A DNA stretch of 64,000 bases from Paenibacillus wulumuqiensis (lineage in GTDB: Bacteria > Bacillota > Bacilli > Paenibacillales > Paenibacillaceae), in assembly GCF_000971965.1 (NCBI RefSeq), contig NZ_KQ040794.1:193150-257149 (forward strand). The letters are read 5' to 3'. Of this stretch, positions 17,628 through 26,147 are shown in pieces. Both the position numbers and the translations under genes were made by a program. The notes beneath the pieces are model-generated. The model saw nothing but the letters and a program-made list of their open reading frames with translations, searched no databases and was not told the origin of the DNA. Numbering within the stretch: the first letter of the stretch is position 1; each line of letters begins with the position of its first letter.

Positions 17628-19652
17628 ATGAAGGACAGACGTAATGTACAGGCAGAAGATCTTTACCGGCTAAAATGGACCGAACAGCCGGAGGCCTCTC
17701 CATCCGGCGGGGCGATTGTATATGTGAGCCGTCAGGTCAATGACAGCCGGGAGGGTTACCATTCCCATCTGCGGATCATTCATCAGGATGGCAGTGGAGA
17801 TCGCCAATTCACAGCAGGCGAGCGGGATCATTCACCGGCATGGTCTCCAAGCGGACAGCAGCTGGCTTTTTTGCGCAAAAAGGAAGAGCATACCCAGGTG
17901 TGGATCATACCGGCAGACGGCGGTGAGGCCTACCCGGCAACCGACCTGAAGCATGGAGTCCAATCCTTCAAGTGGTCACCGGATGGCAGCTGGCTGCTGC
18001 TGTTGGCAGAGCAGGAACAGGAAGAACAGCCGGAAAAGGCAGCTGCACTGCAACAGGGCAGCGATACGGATCAGACATCTGGACCAGCTGCTGCAAGCAA
18101 AAAAGCCGTTATTATCGACCGGATTACATACAAATCGGATGGAGGAGGACTGTGGCAGGGACGCCGTACGCATCTGTATGTGCATTCGCTGGTGGATAGC
18201 ACCGGCCGCTGGCTTACGACAGGAGAGTATGATGTACACAGCTATGGCTGGGCGCCGGACAGTACCCGGATTGCCTTTACAGCACATATTCCATCTGATG
18301 AGGAACCCGATCCCGACTTTGTCCGAAGCAGTGATTTGTATACGCTTCATATTCAGGGAGACCATCTGCACCGGTGGACGAATAATGAATATGATATGAT
18401 CTCCCTGTCCTGGTCACCGGATGGTCAGCAGATCGCTTTTATTGCGAGTGACCAATCGTATCATAATGCGACGCTGACCCGGCTGTACCAGCTATCGCTG
18501 CCGGAGGGCAGCATCACCTGTCTGTGCCAGAATTCGGATCGGTTGATTGGTAATTATCTGGTCGGTGACAGCGGGGTCGGTTCGACCGTCGAACCGGTAT
18601 ACAGCAGAGATGGTCAGCAGATCTATACGCTGCTGAGCGAGCAGGGCACTGTGCAGCTGATCGCAACAGCGGCCGATGGTTCCGGTTATCAGGTAATGCT
18701 GGATGGGCCGCGCAATGTTCATTATTTTACCCTGACAATGGATGAACATATCATCTTCGTCGCAGCAGACAGCCTGCAGCCGGGCGAGCTGTTCTGCCGG
18801 GATACCGTCCAGCTGGAAGAGCGGCAGCTCACTCACTGGAATGATGAGCTGCTGTCCCAGCTGCGGCTCAGTGTTCCGCAGGAGCTTCAGCTGACCTCGG
18901 TCGATGGACGGCCGCTGCAGGCATGGCTGATGCCGCCTGTCCGGGAATACGATGCTGACAACCGTGTGCCTGCCATTCTGGAGATTCACGGTGGACCGCA
19001 TATGATGTATGGATATACCTTTATGCATGAGTTTCAGCTATTGACCTCACAGGGATATGCGGTCATATTCTCCAATCCGCGTGGCAGTCACGGATACGGA
19101 CAGCAGTTTGTCAACGCCTGCCGGGGCGATTACGGCGGTGGGGATTACCGTGATCTGATGGAAGTGACCGATTATGTACTGGAGCATTACGACTGGATCG
19201 ATCCGGATCGGCTCGGCGTGACCGGCGGCAGCTATGGCGGCTTTATGACCAACTGGATTGTCGGTCATACCGACCGCTTCAAGGCCGCTGTGACCCAGCG
19301 CTCGATCTGTAACTGGGTTTCCTTTTACGGGGTGAGCGATATCGGGTTTTACTTTACCGAGGACCAGATTGGCGGTACGCCATGGCAGCGATTGGAGACA
19401 TTGTGGAAGCATTCGCCGCTGGCTTTTGTGGAGAATGTGAAGACGCCTATTCTGGTGCTGCATGGTGAACAGGATCTGCGCTGTCCGATGGAGCAGGCGG
19501 AGCAGTGGTTTACCGGACTCAAGCGCATCGGGGCTGTGACCCGTCTCGTTCGCTTCCCGGATGCCGATCATAATCTGTCCCGCAGCGGTCATCCACAGCT
19601 GAGAATCCAGCGGCTGGAGCATATTGCCGGCTGGTTTGAACAGTATTTGTAG
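17628..19652 (+). CDS. S9 family prolyl oligopeptidase / acylaminoacyl-peptidase
   Basis: This 674-aa serine peptidase has an N-terminal beta-propeller and a C-terminal alpha/beta-hydrolase domain. The propeller shows PD40-type repeats such as HSPAWSPSGQQLAFLRK and ISLSWSPDGQQIAFIA. The catalytic triad is readable: S535 in GGSYGGFMTNW, D616 in LHGEQDLRCPM and H648 in PDADHNLS. The layout fits the S9C (acylaminoacyl-peptidase) branch, which degrades short peptides in the cytoplasm; there is no signal peptide. The ATG at 17628 has GGGAGG about 9 nt upstream; an in-frame upstream ATG at 17487 lies inside the preceding terminator. It is followed 33 nt later by an acetyltransferase gene, probably co-transcribed. 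Confidence 0.88.
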   Translation: MKDRRNVQAEDLYRLKWTEQPEASPSGGAIVYVSRQVNDSREGYHSHLRIIHQDGSGDRQFTAGERDHSPAWSPSGQQLAFLRKKEEHTQVWIIPADGGEAYPATDLKHGVQSFKWSPDGSWLLLLAEQEQEEQPEKAAALQQGSDTDQTSGPAAASKKAVIIDRITYKSDGGGLWQGRRTHLYVHSLVDSTGRWLTTGEYDVHSYGWAPDSTRIAFTAHIPSDEEPDPDFVRSSDLYTLHIQGDHLHRWTNNEYDMISLSWSPDGQQIAFIASDQSYHNATLTRLYQLSLPEGSITCLCQNSDRLIGNYLVGDSGVGSTVEPVYSRDGQQIYTLLSEQGTVQLIATAADGSGYQVMLDGPRNVHYFTLTMDEHIIFVAADSLQPGELFCRDTVQLEERQLTHWNDELLSQLRLSVPQELQLTSVDGRPLQAWLMPPVREYDADNRVPAILEIHGGPHMMYGYTFMHEFQLLTSQGYAVIFSNPRGSHGYGQQFVNACRGDYGGGDYRDLMEVTDYVLEHYDWIDPDRLGVTGGSYGGFMTNWIVGHTDRFKAAVTQRSICNWVSFYGVSDIGFYFTEDQIGGTPWQRLETLWKHSPLAFVENVKTPILVLHGEQDLRCPMEQAEQWFTGLKRIGAVTRLVRFPDADHNLSRSGHPQLRIQRLEHIAGWFEQYL

Positions 19653-19685
19653 AATACACATGTAAATGGAGCTGATGATCTGCTT

Positions 19686-20270
19686 ATGTATAGAGACGGT
19701 GAAGTATGCATACGTCCGATGGAAGAGCGGGATATGTACCGCCTGTGGGAAATCAGTGATCGGGAAGCCGCTCCCGAATGGAAAAAGTGGGATGCACCGT
19801 ATTATGAACATATTCCGCTCACCTATGAGCAGTTCTGTGCAGGCCAGCAGGAGAGCATGCTGCGCAGTCCGAGCCGCTGGGGCATTGAGGTGAACGGTGA
19901 GCTGGTCGGACTGGTCAGTTACTACTGGGAACATGAAGCTTCCCTCTGGCTGGAGATGGGCATTGTCATCTTTGTTCCTTCCTATTGGAGCGGTGGCTAT
20001 GGGACCCGGGCGCTCCGGATGTGGATGAATCATCTGTTCTCCACACTGCCGCTTGTAAGGGTCGGCTATACGACCTGGTCAGGCAATGAGCGGATGATTG
20101 GCGTCGGTTACAAGCTGGGCATGACGATGGAAGCTCGTCTTCGCAAATGCCGGCTGTATAATGGAGTGTATTATGATTCGATCCGGATGGGGATTCTGCG
20201 TGAAGAGTGGGAGAGCCACACCGGTGCTGCACATCAGGAAGTCGAAGCGGTAAATCGTAATTCGATATAG
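19686..20270 (+). CDS. GNAT N-acetyltransferase (RimJ/RimL-like)
   Basis: The 194-aa protein matches the RimJ/RimL-type GNAT fold: IRPMEERDMYRLWEISDREAAPEWKKWDAP at the N-terminus and WLEMGIVIFVPSYWSGGYGTRALRMWMNHLF with the SGGYGT acetyl-CoA loop. It ends with VGYKLGMTMEARLRKCRLYNGVYYDSIRMGIL. Its start is 33 nt after the S9 peptidase, suggesting one transcript; a distant GGAG about 14 nt upstream is the only ribosome binding site, so translation may depend on the upstream gene. The target amine is unknown. Confidence 0.78.
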   Translation: MYRDGEVCIRPMEERDMYRLWEISDREAAPEWKKWDAPYYEHIPLTYEQFCAGQQESMLRSPSRWGIEVNGELVGLVSYYWEHEASLWLEMGIVIFVPSYWSGGYGTRALRMWMNHLFSTLPLVRVGYTTWSGNERMIGVGYKLGMTMEARLRKCRLYNGVYYDSIRMGILREEWESHTGAAHQEVEAVNRNSI

Positions 20271-20365
20271 TAGAAGTACAATCCGATAGACCGTACGCAA
20301 CTATGGAAGATGAGCCAGCAGCAAAACCAAGACCAACAATAACAGCAACATATAGAAGCAGCAGT

Positions 20366-20409
20366 AAAAGAACCCGCAGCGGCAACGTGCCAGCTTGCGG
20401 GTTCTTTTT
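20366..20409. terminator. Bidirectional terminator
   Basis: AGAACCCGCA (20369-20378) preceded by A residues pairs with TGCGGGTTCT (20396-20405) followed by T residues. It lies between the convergent acetyltransferase and SLH genes. Confidence 0.88.
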
Positions 20410-20449
20410 AATAAGAAAACTACCGTAATAAGAAAATCATCGTTTTTTA

Positions 20450-21193
20450 CTATTGAATAGTATCCTCGCTGGCTGGTGTACCCGTCGAATCGGCTGCAGC
20501 AGCTTCATCAGCAGAGCTGTCCGCTGCAGGCTGGGTCGGTGCGGGATGCTTTTGCAGATAATCCAGCGCGTTGTAGATCATCACAGCCGCTTCCGCGCGG
20601 GTGATTTTGGCTTTCGGATCAAAGTTTCCTTTGGCGTCCAGTTCATTAATGTTCATCGCCAGGGAACGCTGAACAGCTCCCTGATAGGAAGGGTTCAGTT
20701 TGGCATTGTCACCGATTTTGACAGGCTTGATATTGATCATTGGCAGGTTGCCTGCTTTTTGCATTGATTGCATCAGATAGTTGGTGAACTGTTCACGTGT
20801 CAGATCCGCTGCAGGATCGACTGAGCGCGGAACTTCCACCCCATTTACAGCTGCAATAACAAAGGCATCCGAGTACCATACGCCATCTTTGACTTTGGTA
20901 TAGGAATCGCTTGCCTGCGGTGCTTTGATAAATGTAAACTGCGCCAGACTGAGCTGGAAGCTGTTGACCAGCATCTGGATGCCCTGCGCTGTATTCAGTG
21001 TCTGATCCGGTTTGAATTCGGTAGCGGTCACCCCGCTGATAAATCCACGATCTTTGAGTGATTCGATCTTTTGCTGTCCCTGCACATTACGGATATCCGT
21101 AAAATCGCTGCCCGCTGCCAGCGCCTGTCCACTAATCGCAAGCGTCAGCACCGAAGCGGTCAGAAGGGACATCCATTTAGGCTGTATTCCCAT
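20450..21193 (-). CDS. Secreted S-layer homology (SLH) domain protein
   Basis: The 247-aa protein carries a Sec signal peptide (residues 1-26, ending AGQALA-type) and SLH-like motifs. FTDIRNVQGQQKIESLKDRGFISGVTATEFKPDQTLNTAQGIQML is the clearest. A weaker middle repeat (WYSDAFVIAAVNGVEV, DPAADLTREQF) and a last one (FDPKAKITRAEAAVMIYNAL) follow. The tail from about 220 is Ala/Asp/Ser/Thr-rich and disordered. SLH domains bind pyruvylated secondary cell-wall polymer, so the protein is probably surface-attached. GAGGGG precedes the ATG. Three TTCCTA motifs lie within 75 bp of the start codon and may regulate it. It is transcribed divergently from the small gene at 21608. Confidence 0.8.
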   Translation of the reverse strand: MGIQPKWMSLLTASVLTLAISGQALAAGSDFTDIRNVQGQQKIESLKDRGFISGVTATEFKPDQTLNTAQGIQMLVNSFQLSLAQFTFIKAPQASDSYTKVKDGVWYSDAFVIAAVNGVEVPRSVDPAADLTREQFTNYLMQSMQKAGNLPMINIKPVKIGDNAKLNPSYQGAVQRSLAMNINELDAKGNFDPKAKITRAEAAVMIYNALDYLQKHPAPTQPAADSSADEAAAADSTGTPASEDTIQ

Positions 21194-21556
21194 TTCCTAT
21201 TCCCCTCTCACACTGTTATTTTGGCCTTTCCTATTCCTACAGACGAGGCCTCTTCCTATTAGGTTGCAGGATTGATACTGTTAATTTAATATATCACAAA
21301 TGAGTATCGCCTTCCTGGGACTGGTTTTTTCGACATATGTAGTACTTTAGATTTAGTTATAGTCAAATAATGACAAAATTAATCCCAAGTAATATTAGGG
21401 GAAATTTGGCGAAACCGGGACTGCTGAATCATTTATAAAATACTAGGAAAAACGTGACTATTTTATGTTTTCAATAGGAAGAATAGAGGGTATAACTTAA
21501 ATAACTAAGACATCAGCATAGGAAGCAATAGGAACCGGCTAGGAAGACAATTCCTA
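21193..21556. promoter_or_regulatory. Cluster of nine TAGGAA/TTCCTA motifs in a divergent promoter region
   Basis: TTCCTA occurs near 21194, 21228 and 21253, upstream of the SLH gene. TAGGAA occurs at 21444-21449, 21475-21480, 21519-21524, 21529-21534 and 21540-21545, with TTCCTA at 21551-21556 upstream of the small gene at 21608. Several copies extend to AATAGGAA. A hexamer would be expected less than once in this length, so this looks like an array of binding sites. The binding protein is unknown. Confidence 0.55.
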
Positions 21557-21607
21557 CTTAACGAATAAATGGAACTTAAACCACTATCATAAAGGAGCGT
21601 GAAGGTT

Positions 21608-21784
21608 TTGAACATCAACTTAAGCGTATATCAAGCAACTCCCTACAACCACCAGCAATTCAGACCGCAGGCCACAATGACAGCGGATAAGTCCAGTGCA
21701 GCAACAGGCGGACAAAGCTTCCAGGAGCTGCTGAATGCTCAAATGGCAGCAAGCACAAGCGTAACGACTTACAGAAAACGTTAA
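21608..21784 (+). CDS. Small hypothetical protein, 58 aa
   Basis: AAAGGAG at 21591-21597 best fits the TTG at 21608, giving 58 aa; the in-frame GTG at 21599 is too close to the site. The product starts MNINLSVYQATPYNHQQF, then a polar Thr/Ala/Ser-rich stretch and the helix SFQELLNAQMAAS. There is no signal peptide or membrane helix. I do not recognise the family. The helix loosely recalls the start of flagellar hook-length or hook-associated proteins, but that is not enough to name it. Its promoter region carries the TAGGAA array. Confidence 0.55.
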   Translation: MNINLSVYQATPYNHQQFRPQATMTADKSSAATGGQSFQELLNAQMAASTSVTTYRKR

Positions 21785-22073
21785 TCGATAATTGTTCAAC
21801 AGCAGCCATCATCTGTTCTACCAGGTGAATGAATCATAATCACAGACGTTCCAAGACGACATAGAAGCAGTGATGTCTTGAAATAGTATGTCTACGAAGA
21901 TCAGAAATTGGGCTGTCATGGAATTATTTCCATATCAGACGGGTTGAACTACATATTAGGGCATGTTCCGATTCGGAGCATGTCCATTATTATGTCTATA
22001 GAAGAAATCGCTTTCATTAATGGAAAGAGGTATGATAATAAAGGCAACTTTATTCCCTAGGAGGTACTGGATT

Positions 22074-22862
22074 ATGGCACTGATGCAATGTAATTTTTAT
22101 TCGGAAGTACTGGGACTGTCCACTTCCATGAATGTGATTATTCCGCAGGAGACACACAGCCAGATCGGGATGGAAGGTCATACGACCGGAGGCAGGCATC
22201 CGGTATTGTATCTGCTGCACGGTCTGTCGGATGATCATACGATCTGGCTGCGCCGGACATCGATCGAGCGTTATGCGGCGGCTTATGGTCTGGCGATCGT
22301 GATGCCTAATGTACACCGCAGCTTTTATACGGATATGCAGCAAGGCGGCAAATACTTTACTTTTGTCAGCGAAGAGCTGCCACGTCTCACAGAATCCTTT
22401 TTCCAGGTCTCTGACCGCCGTGAGGACCGTTTCGTAGCCGGACTGTCCATGGGTGGGTATGGAGCGCTCAAGCTCGGTATGAGCCTGCCAGACCGCTATG
22501 CGGCGGCAGCGAGTCTTTCCGGTGCGACAGATATCACCTCCCTGTATAAGCGCGGGGATGAAGAATATACGGCCGAGATCAAGCGTATTTTCGGTTCGCT
22601 GGAAGAGATGCAGGGATCGAGCAACGATCTGTTCCATCTTGCGGAGCGACTATCGGCTGCCGAACCGGGGACCAGGCTGCCGCAGCTGTACCAGTGCTGC
22701 GGCACGGAGGACTTCCTGTATGACGATAATATCCGCTTCCGGGACCATGTGCGCCAGCTCGGAATAGAGCTGACGTATGAAGAAGAGCCGGGGATGCACG
22801 AGTGGGGCTACTGGGATACCAAGATCCAGCGCGTGCTGGAGTGGCTGCCGCTGTCCCGCTGA
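22074..22862 (+). CDS. Esterase D / tributyrin esterase-like hydrolase
   Basis: This 262-aa alpha/beta-hydrolase has the layout of the EstA/S-formylglutathione hydrolase-like group. Seen: [13 protein letters not shown] oxyanion region, nucleophile S125 in [14 protein letters not shown]213 in [10 protein letters not shown] and H242 in GMHEWGYWD. It probably hydrolyses short acyl esters in the cytoplasm. AGGAGG at 22059-22064 sets the ATG at 22074; an upstream in-frame ATG at 22020 has a poorer context and adds non-homologous residues. It is monocistronic, ending in a strong bidirectional terminator. Confidence 0.85.
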   Translation: MALMQCNFYSEVLGLSTSMNVIIPQETHSQIGMEGHTTGGRHPVLYLLHGLSDDHTIWLRRTSIERYAAAYGLAIVMPNVHRSFYTDMQQGGKYFTFVSEELPRLTESFFQVSDRREDRFVAGLSMGGYGALKLGMSLPDRYAAAASLSGATDITSLYKRGDEEYTAEIKRIFGSLEEMQGSSNDLFHLAERLSAAEPGTRLPQLYQCCGTEDFLYDDNIRFRDHVRQLGIELTYEEEPGMHEWGYWDTKIQRVLEWLPLSR

Positions 22863-22937
22863 TTATAGGGCGAGTAGAAGGTAGAGTTGCAGGAATTCGA
22901 GCATTATTTGATAGGGAATCGAGAGCATGATTTTCAT

Positions 22938-22983
22938 AAAAACAAGCAGCTTCTGTCTGTCACGTCAGAAGCTGCTTGTTTTT
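22938..22983. terminator. Bidirectional terminator
   Basis: AAAAACAAGCAGCTTCTG (22938-22955) pairs perfectly with CAGAAGCTGCTTGTTTTT (22966-22983). It serves the esterase (+) and the MscS gene (-). Confidence 0.93.
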
Positions 22984-23039
22984 ATGATTCGATCCAGAAG
23001 AGAGGCGGGAGCTGGATACTTTATACTTTTGTTTAAAGT

Positions 23040-24119
23040 TTAAGCCTTCTCGGCATCTGGTTCCTGCACCAGTACCCGGTGAGTTGGATAAGCCAGCTTG
23101 GCTTCTTCCTCCTGCAGTACTTGCATCACGAACAGATTCAGCTTTTGGCGGTATTCCAGATTGTCTCCCCAGGCAGGCGACTTGGTAAAGCACTGTACCA
23201 TGATTCCGAGGCTGCTTTCATAGAATTCGTTGAATTTAACCATAACCGAACCGGGAGCTACCGCTTCATCATTTTCCAGATGTTCGGTCAGCCGGTCTAC
23301 AATCCGCTCAATCCGGTCACCCGGAGTCTGCAGGGACAGCTTGATATTGAAAAAGATTTTGCGTTTACCCATCTGGCTGCCGTTTGTGATGGCCGACGAC
23401 GCCAGTTTGGAGTTCGGCACAATCACCAGCGCATCCGTAAAAGTGCGGATCTTGGAGCTGCGGAACGTAATATCTTCGACGATGCCTTCGATGTCCGGTG
23501 TAGAGATCCAGTCTCCCTTGGAAAAAGGCTTCTCCAGAATAATGACAATTCCGGCGATAATATTGCTGAGCGACTCCTGGGCGGCCAGTGAGATAGCGAG
23601 CGTACCCAGTCCCATTCCTGCGACGACGCCATTAATGCTGAATCCCCATTCCGCGCCGATACTGGTCACTACCAGCACGATAACCACGAACCGGATCACT
23701 TTGGACAGGAAAGGAATAATCATGCTGGTGGCATCCAGTCCAAACTTCTTGCCTACACCTTCCAGCAGGATGGAGGACGCCGCAGATACATTATAGAATC
23801 CCCAGCCCAGTAGAATCACGCTGATACTGCGATAGATCCGATTAATATCGATTACAAATTCCCACTGCTCATGCATAAAATAGCGCAGCGCCGCATATGT
23901 CCCGATCAGAATGAAAAAATACTGCAATGGTTTCTCAAAGGCTTCCGCCCAGCGAATTAGAGCCGGATGATCCTTGAACCGTCCGATCAAAAAGGCAAAC
24001 AGATAACGTGTAAATAACTTGCGGAATAACAGAAATAAAATCAAAATGACGATGGATACAAACAGATCAATCCAGCGTACGTTGTAATACCATTGTATCA
24101 AGTCATCAATAAAGTACAT
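23040..24119 (-). CDS. MscS-family mechanosensitive channel
   Basis: The 359-aa inner-membrane protein has N-terminal helices at about 18-45, 60-80 and 95-125. The pore-lining helix and beta-domain signature follow: SINGVVAGMGLGTLAISLAAQESLSNIIAGI and ILEKPFSKGDWIS, then IVEDITFRSSKIRTFTDALVIVPNSKLASSAITN. This is the small-conductance (YnaI/YhdY-like) branch that relieves turgor on hypo-osmotic shock. The ATG at 24119 follows GGATGGTG by 3 nt; an in-frame ATG 30 nt upstream also exists. It is monocistronic. Confidence 0.85.
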   Translation of the reverse strand: MYFIDDLIQWYYNVRWIDLFVSIVILILFLLFRKLFTRYLFAFLIGRFKDHPALIRWAEAFEKPLQYFFILIGTYAALRYFMHEQWEFVIDINRIYRSISVILLGWGFYNVSAASSILLEGVGKKFGLDATSMIIPFLSKVIRFVVIVLVVTSIGAEWGFSINGVVAGMGLGTLAISLAAQESLSNIIAGIVIILEKPFSKGDWISTPDIEGIVEDITFRSSKIRTFTDALVIVPNSKLASSAITNGSQMGKRKIFFNIKLSLQTPGDRIERIVDRLTEHLENDEAVAPGSVMVKFNEFYESSLGIMVQCFTKSPAWGDNLEYRQKLNLFVMQVLQEEEAKLAYPTHRVLVQEPDAEKA

Positions 24120-24340
24120 ATTCACCATCCTTTTTTGTATCATTTGCATAACTATTAATTACCCTTTTCCCGCAGCTTCGATTGATGTTTTGATTTGTTA
24201 AATTTAAGGCATATATCCTAATTTGCTTTGAATATTTAACAATGAAGCAGGATCTATTATGAAATAACAAGTAATATCGAATTTATTTCATAATCCGGAT
24301 AGACGAAAACCGCGGATAGAATACAGTGGCAGATACAACA

Positions 24341-24372
24341 AAAAAGCCCGCTCTTTGATAGAGCGGGCTTTC
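24341..24372 (-). terminator. Terminator of the GlsB-like gene
   Basis: GCCCGCTC and GAGCGGGC form an 8-bp stem over 7 nt; on the minus strand it ends in six T residues. Confidence 0.85.
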
Positions 24373-24428
24373 TGGCAGGAAGTATACACGTTCCTGATTG
24401 GTTATTTATTCATTACGTCTGGCAGTTG

Positions 24429-24686
24429 TTAGCTGCGTGTACGACGCATCGAACGGAAGATCATGCTTGCAATGAATACCAGTACAACTGCACCGATAAT
24501 CGATTGAATCACATAGAATCCGCCGATCTCAGGACCCCAGTTACCCAGCAGCATGTTACCCAACCAACCACCGATGAAACCTGCAATAATATTACCAATG
24601 ATACCACCCGGAATGTCGCGGCCTACGATCATACCTGCGATCCAACCAATAATACCACCTACGATTAATGACCAAATGAATCCCAT
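24429..24686 (-). CDS. GlsB/YeaQ/YmgE-family stress membrane protein
   Basis: The 85-aa protein is almost entirely hydrophobic and Gly-rich: IVGGIIGWIAGMIVGRDIPG, then GIIGNIIAGFIGGWLGNMLLG and a third helix VIQSIIGAVVLVFIASMIF. This matches the transglycosylase-associated (GlsB/YeaQ) family, which is commonly induced by envelope or general stress; its biochemical role is unclear. AGGAGGA stands about 6 nt before the ATG. It is transcribed alone. Confidence 0.85.
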   Translation of the reverse strand: MGFIWSLIVGGIIGWIAGMIVGRDIPGGIIGNIIAGFIGGWLGNMLLGNWGPEIGGFYVIQSIIGAVVLVFIASMIFRSMRRTRS

Positions 24687-24898
24687 AATTTTCTCCTCCT
24701 AAGTAAGTCAATATCTTTCTTAAGATAGTCGAGTACTTTTTCAAAATAACTTAGGATATCCGTGAAGCAAGTAAGTTAGTTTGGAAAGTGTATTCGATAA
24801 TCTCTTGTCGTCTATTTATTAACCACTGATAACTAATTTAAACCGTATGTTCGAAATTTAATAAATAAATTGGTTGGCAGCCCTGTCCATAAGGCATG

Positions 24899-24928
24899 AA
24901 AAAAGCCTGCACTGGTCAAGGTGCAGGC
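24899..24928 (-). terminator. Terminator of the manganese catalase gene
   Basis: GCCTGCAC (24905-24912) pairs with GTGCAGGC (24921-24928); the minus strand ends in six T residues. Confidence 0.88.
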
Positions 24929-24944
24929 GGGGAGATCCCTTGAT

Positions 24945-25844
24945 TTACTTGATGTTTCCGTTGGCTTTGAGGCGTTTGGCAATCTCGGCAAAGTCTTCCT
25001 GGGAGATACCCGGCGCGAATTCTTCTTCGACCTCCGGATACTCGGGAACAGGTACACCCTGCGGGAATCCGTGAATGACTTCCAGCGGCAGACCGTCTTC
25101 CGGGTGGGTTCCTTTCCAGATTTGGTCGATCGCTTTGAAGTCTTCGGTGCTGTGGGTGTACAGTTTGGTATGGACGCCTTTGTCCTCGTATTTACGTGCT
25201 TCATTGAATGCTTTATTGCTCAATGAAGGAACAGGAACGAGTTTGGTCACATCAACGCCGGTTGCCATTTGCAGCGCTTTGGCATAAGCGACCACATGCA
25301 CACCGCCGCGGACAAGCAGGAAACCGACGACTTCGCGGGCTGCCGGATGATCGGTCATTTCATACACTTTCATCTTATGTGTTCTGGCACCGCACTCCAG
25401 GAAAAAGTTGTGCAGCAGATCCTCCACCAGGTTACCGCTGTTAAACACATTGTCGCCTGTCCACGGTCTGCCCATGGAATCACGCGGCATGGCGCCCTGG
25501 GCACCGGCGAGGTATGGATAGCTCAATCTTGCATTTTTGACGGAATCCAGAGGCGTGTCATCCGGCTGCTTATAGGAAGTGGAGCCGGCCTGAATCTTGT
25601 TAATTCCGTGAGCGACCAGCTCGACGTGCCCCAGCTCTTCGGCGGTAATACTCGTTACCAGATCGTAGAACGGCTTGAGCTTGGTCTTGTTACGGAAGTT
25701 AAAGGACTGGAACAGGTAGTTGTTCAGAGTCGACATTTCCCCGAATTTACCGCCCAGCAGTTCCTGTACAGCAGCTGCCGCATTCGGATCGGGACGGTCC
25801 ACGTCGGGGATTTCAATCATAATCTGGTCAAGACGTGTGAACAT
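24945..25844 (-). CDS. Manganese catalase
   Basis: This 299-aa non-haem catalase uses a dinuclear manganese centre in a four-helix bundle. Seen: ELLGGKFGEMSTLNNYLFQSFNFR, the metal-ligand stretch TSITAEELGHVELVAHGIN, the conserved SYPYLAGAQGAMPRDSMGRPW and NLVEDLLHNFFLECGARTHKMKVYEMTDHPAAREVVGFLLVRGG carrying the second ligand set. Relatives include Bacillus YdbD and the spore-coat CotJC; the length and tail fit the YdbD type. The ATG at 25844 has GGAGG 7 nt upstream, better than the in-frame ATG at 25850. A sigma-B-like promoter lies about 90-110 nt upstream. Confidence 0.9.
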   Translation of the reverse strand: MFTRLDQIMIEIPDVDRPDPNAAAAVQELLGGKFGEMSTLNNYLFQSFNFRNKTKLKPFYDLVTSITAEELGHVELVAHGINKIQAGSTSYKQPDDTPLDSVKNARLSYPYLAGAQGAMPRDSMGRPWTGDNVFNSGNLVEDLLHNFFLECGARTHKMKVYEMTDHPAAREVVGFLLVRGGVHVVAYAKALQMATGVDVTKLVPVPSLSNKAFNEARKYEDKGVHTKLYTHSTEDFKAIDQIWKGTHPEDGLPLEVIHGFPQGVPVPEYPEVEEEFAPGISQEDFAEIAKRLKANGNIK

Positions 25845-25930
25845 AATCATACCTCCATTATTCAGTTGTATTCTGCGTAATCATTTTATTGCAAAAAACT
25901 GTATTGAGAAAAATAAAGCCTATACAACCA

Positions 25931-25955
25931 ATACCCTAATTTATCCACTACAAAC
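25931..25955 (-). promoter_or_regulatory. Sigma-B-type promoter of the manganese catalase gene
   Basis: On the minus strand GTTTGT, 13 bp, GGGTAT match the general-stress sigma consensus (GTTTAA, 12-14 bp, GGGTAT), leaving a leader of about 80 nt. In Bacillus subtilis the homologous catalase gene ydbD belongs to the SigB regulon. Whether this organism has SigB is not visible here. Confidence 0.55.
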
Positions 25956-26147
25956 GTTAAAAGGAAGATAGTGACATAATTTTCATTTAAAGTTCACAAT
26001 ATAAATTAAATATGGAAAATCCAATGTTAGCTGTAATAGACAGGTAATTATAGTCTACCCATCGTAATTATTTTGGGAAAAATGTATAATATGTAAACGG
26101 TATCTGTGCATGCAATGGCACAGACAAGATCACGATAGAGATGTGGG

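Noticed and set aside
19966-20385. 139-aa minus-strand frame with a hydrophobic start
   Set aside because: Starts inside a terminator hairpin without a ribosome binding site and overlaps the acetyltransferase gene.
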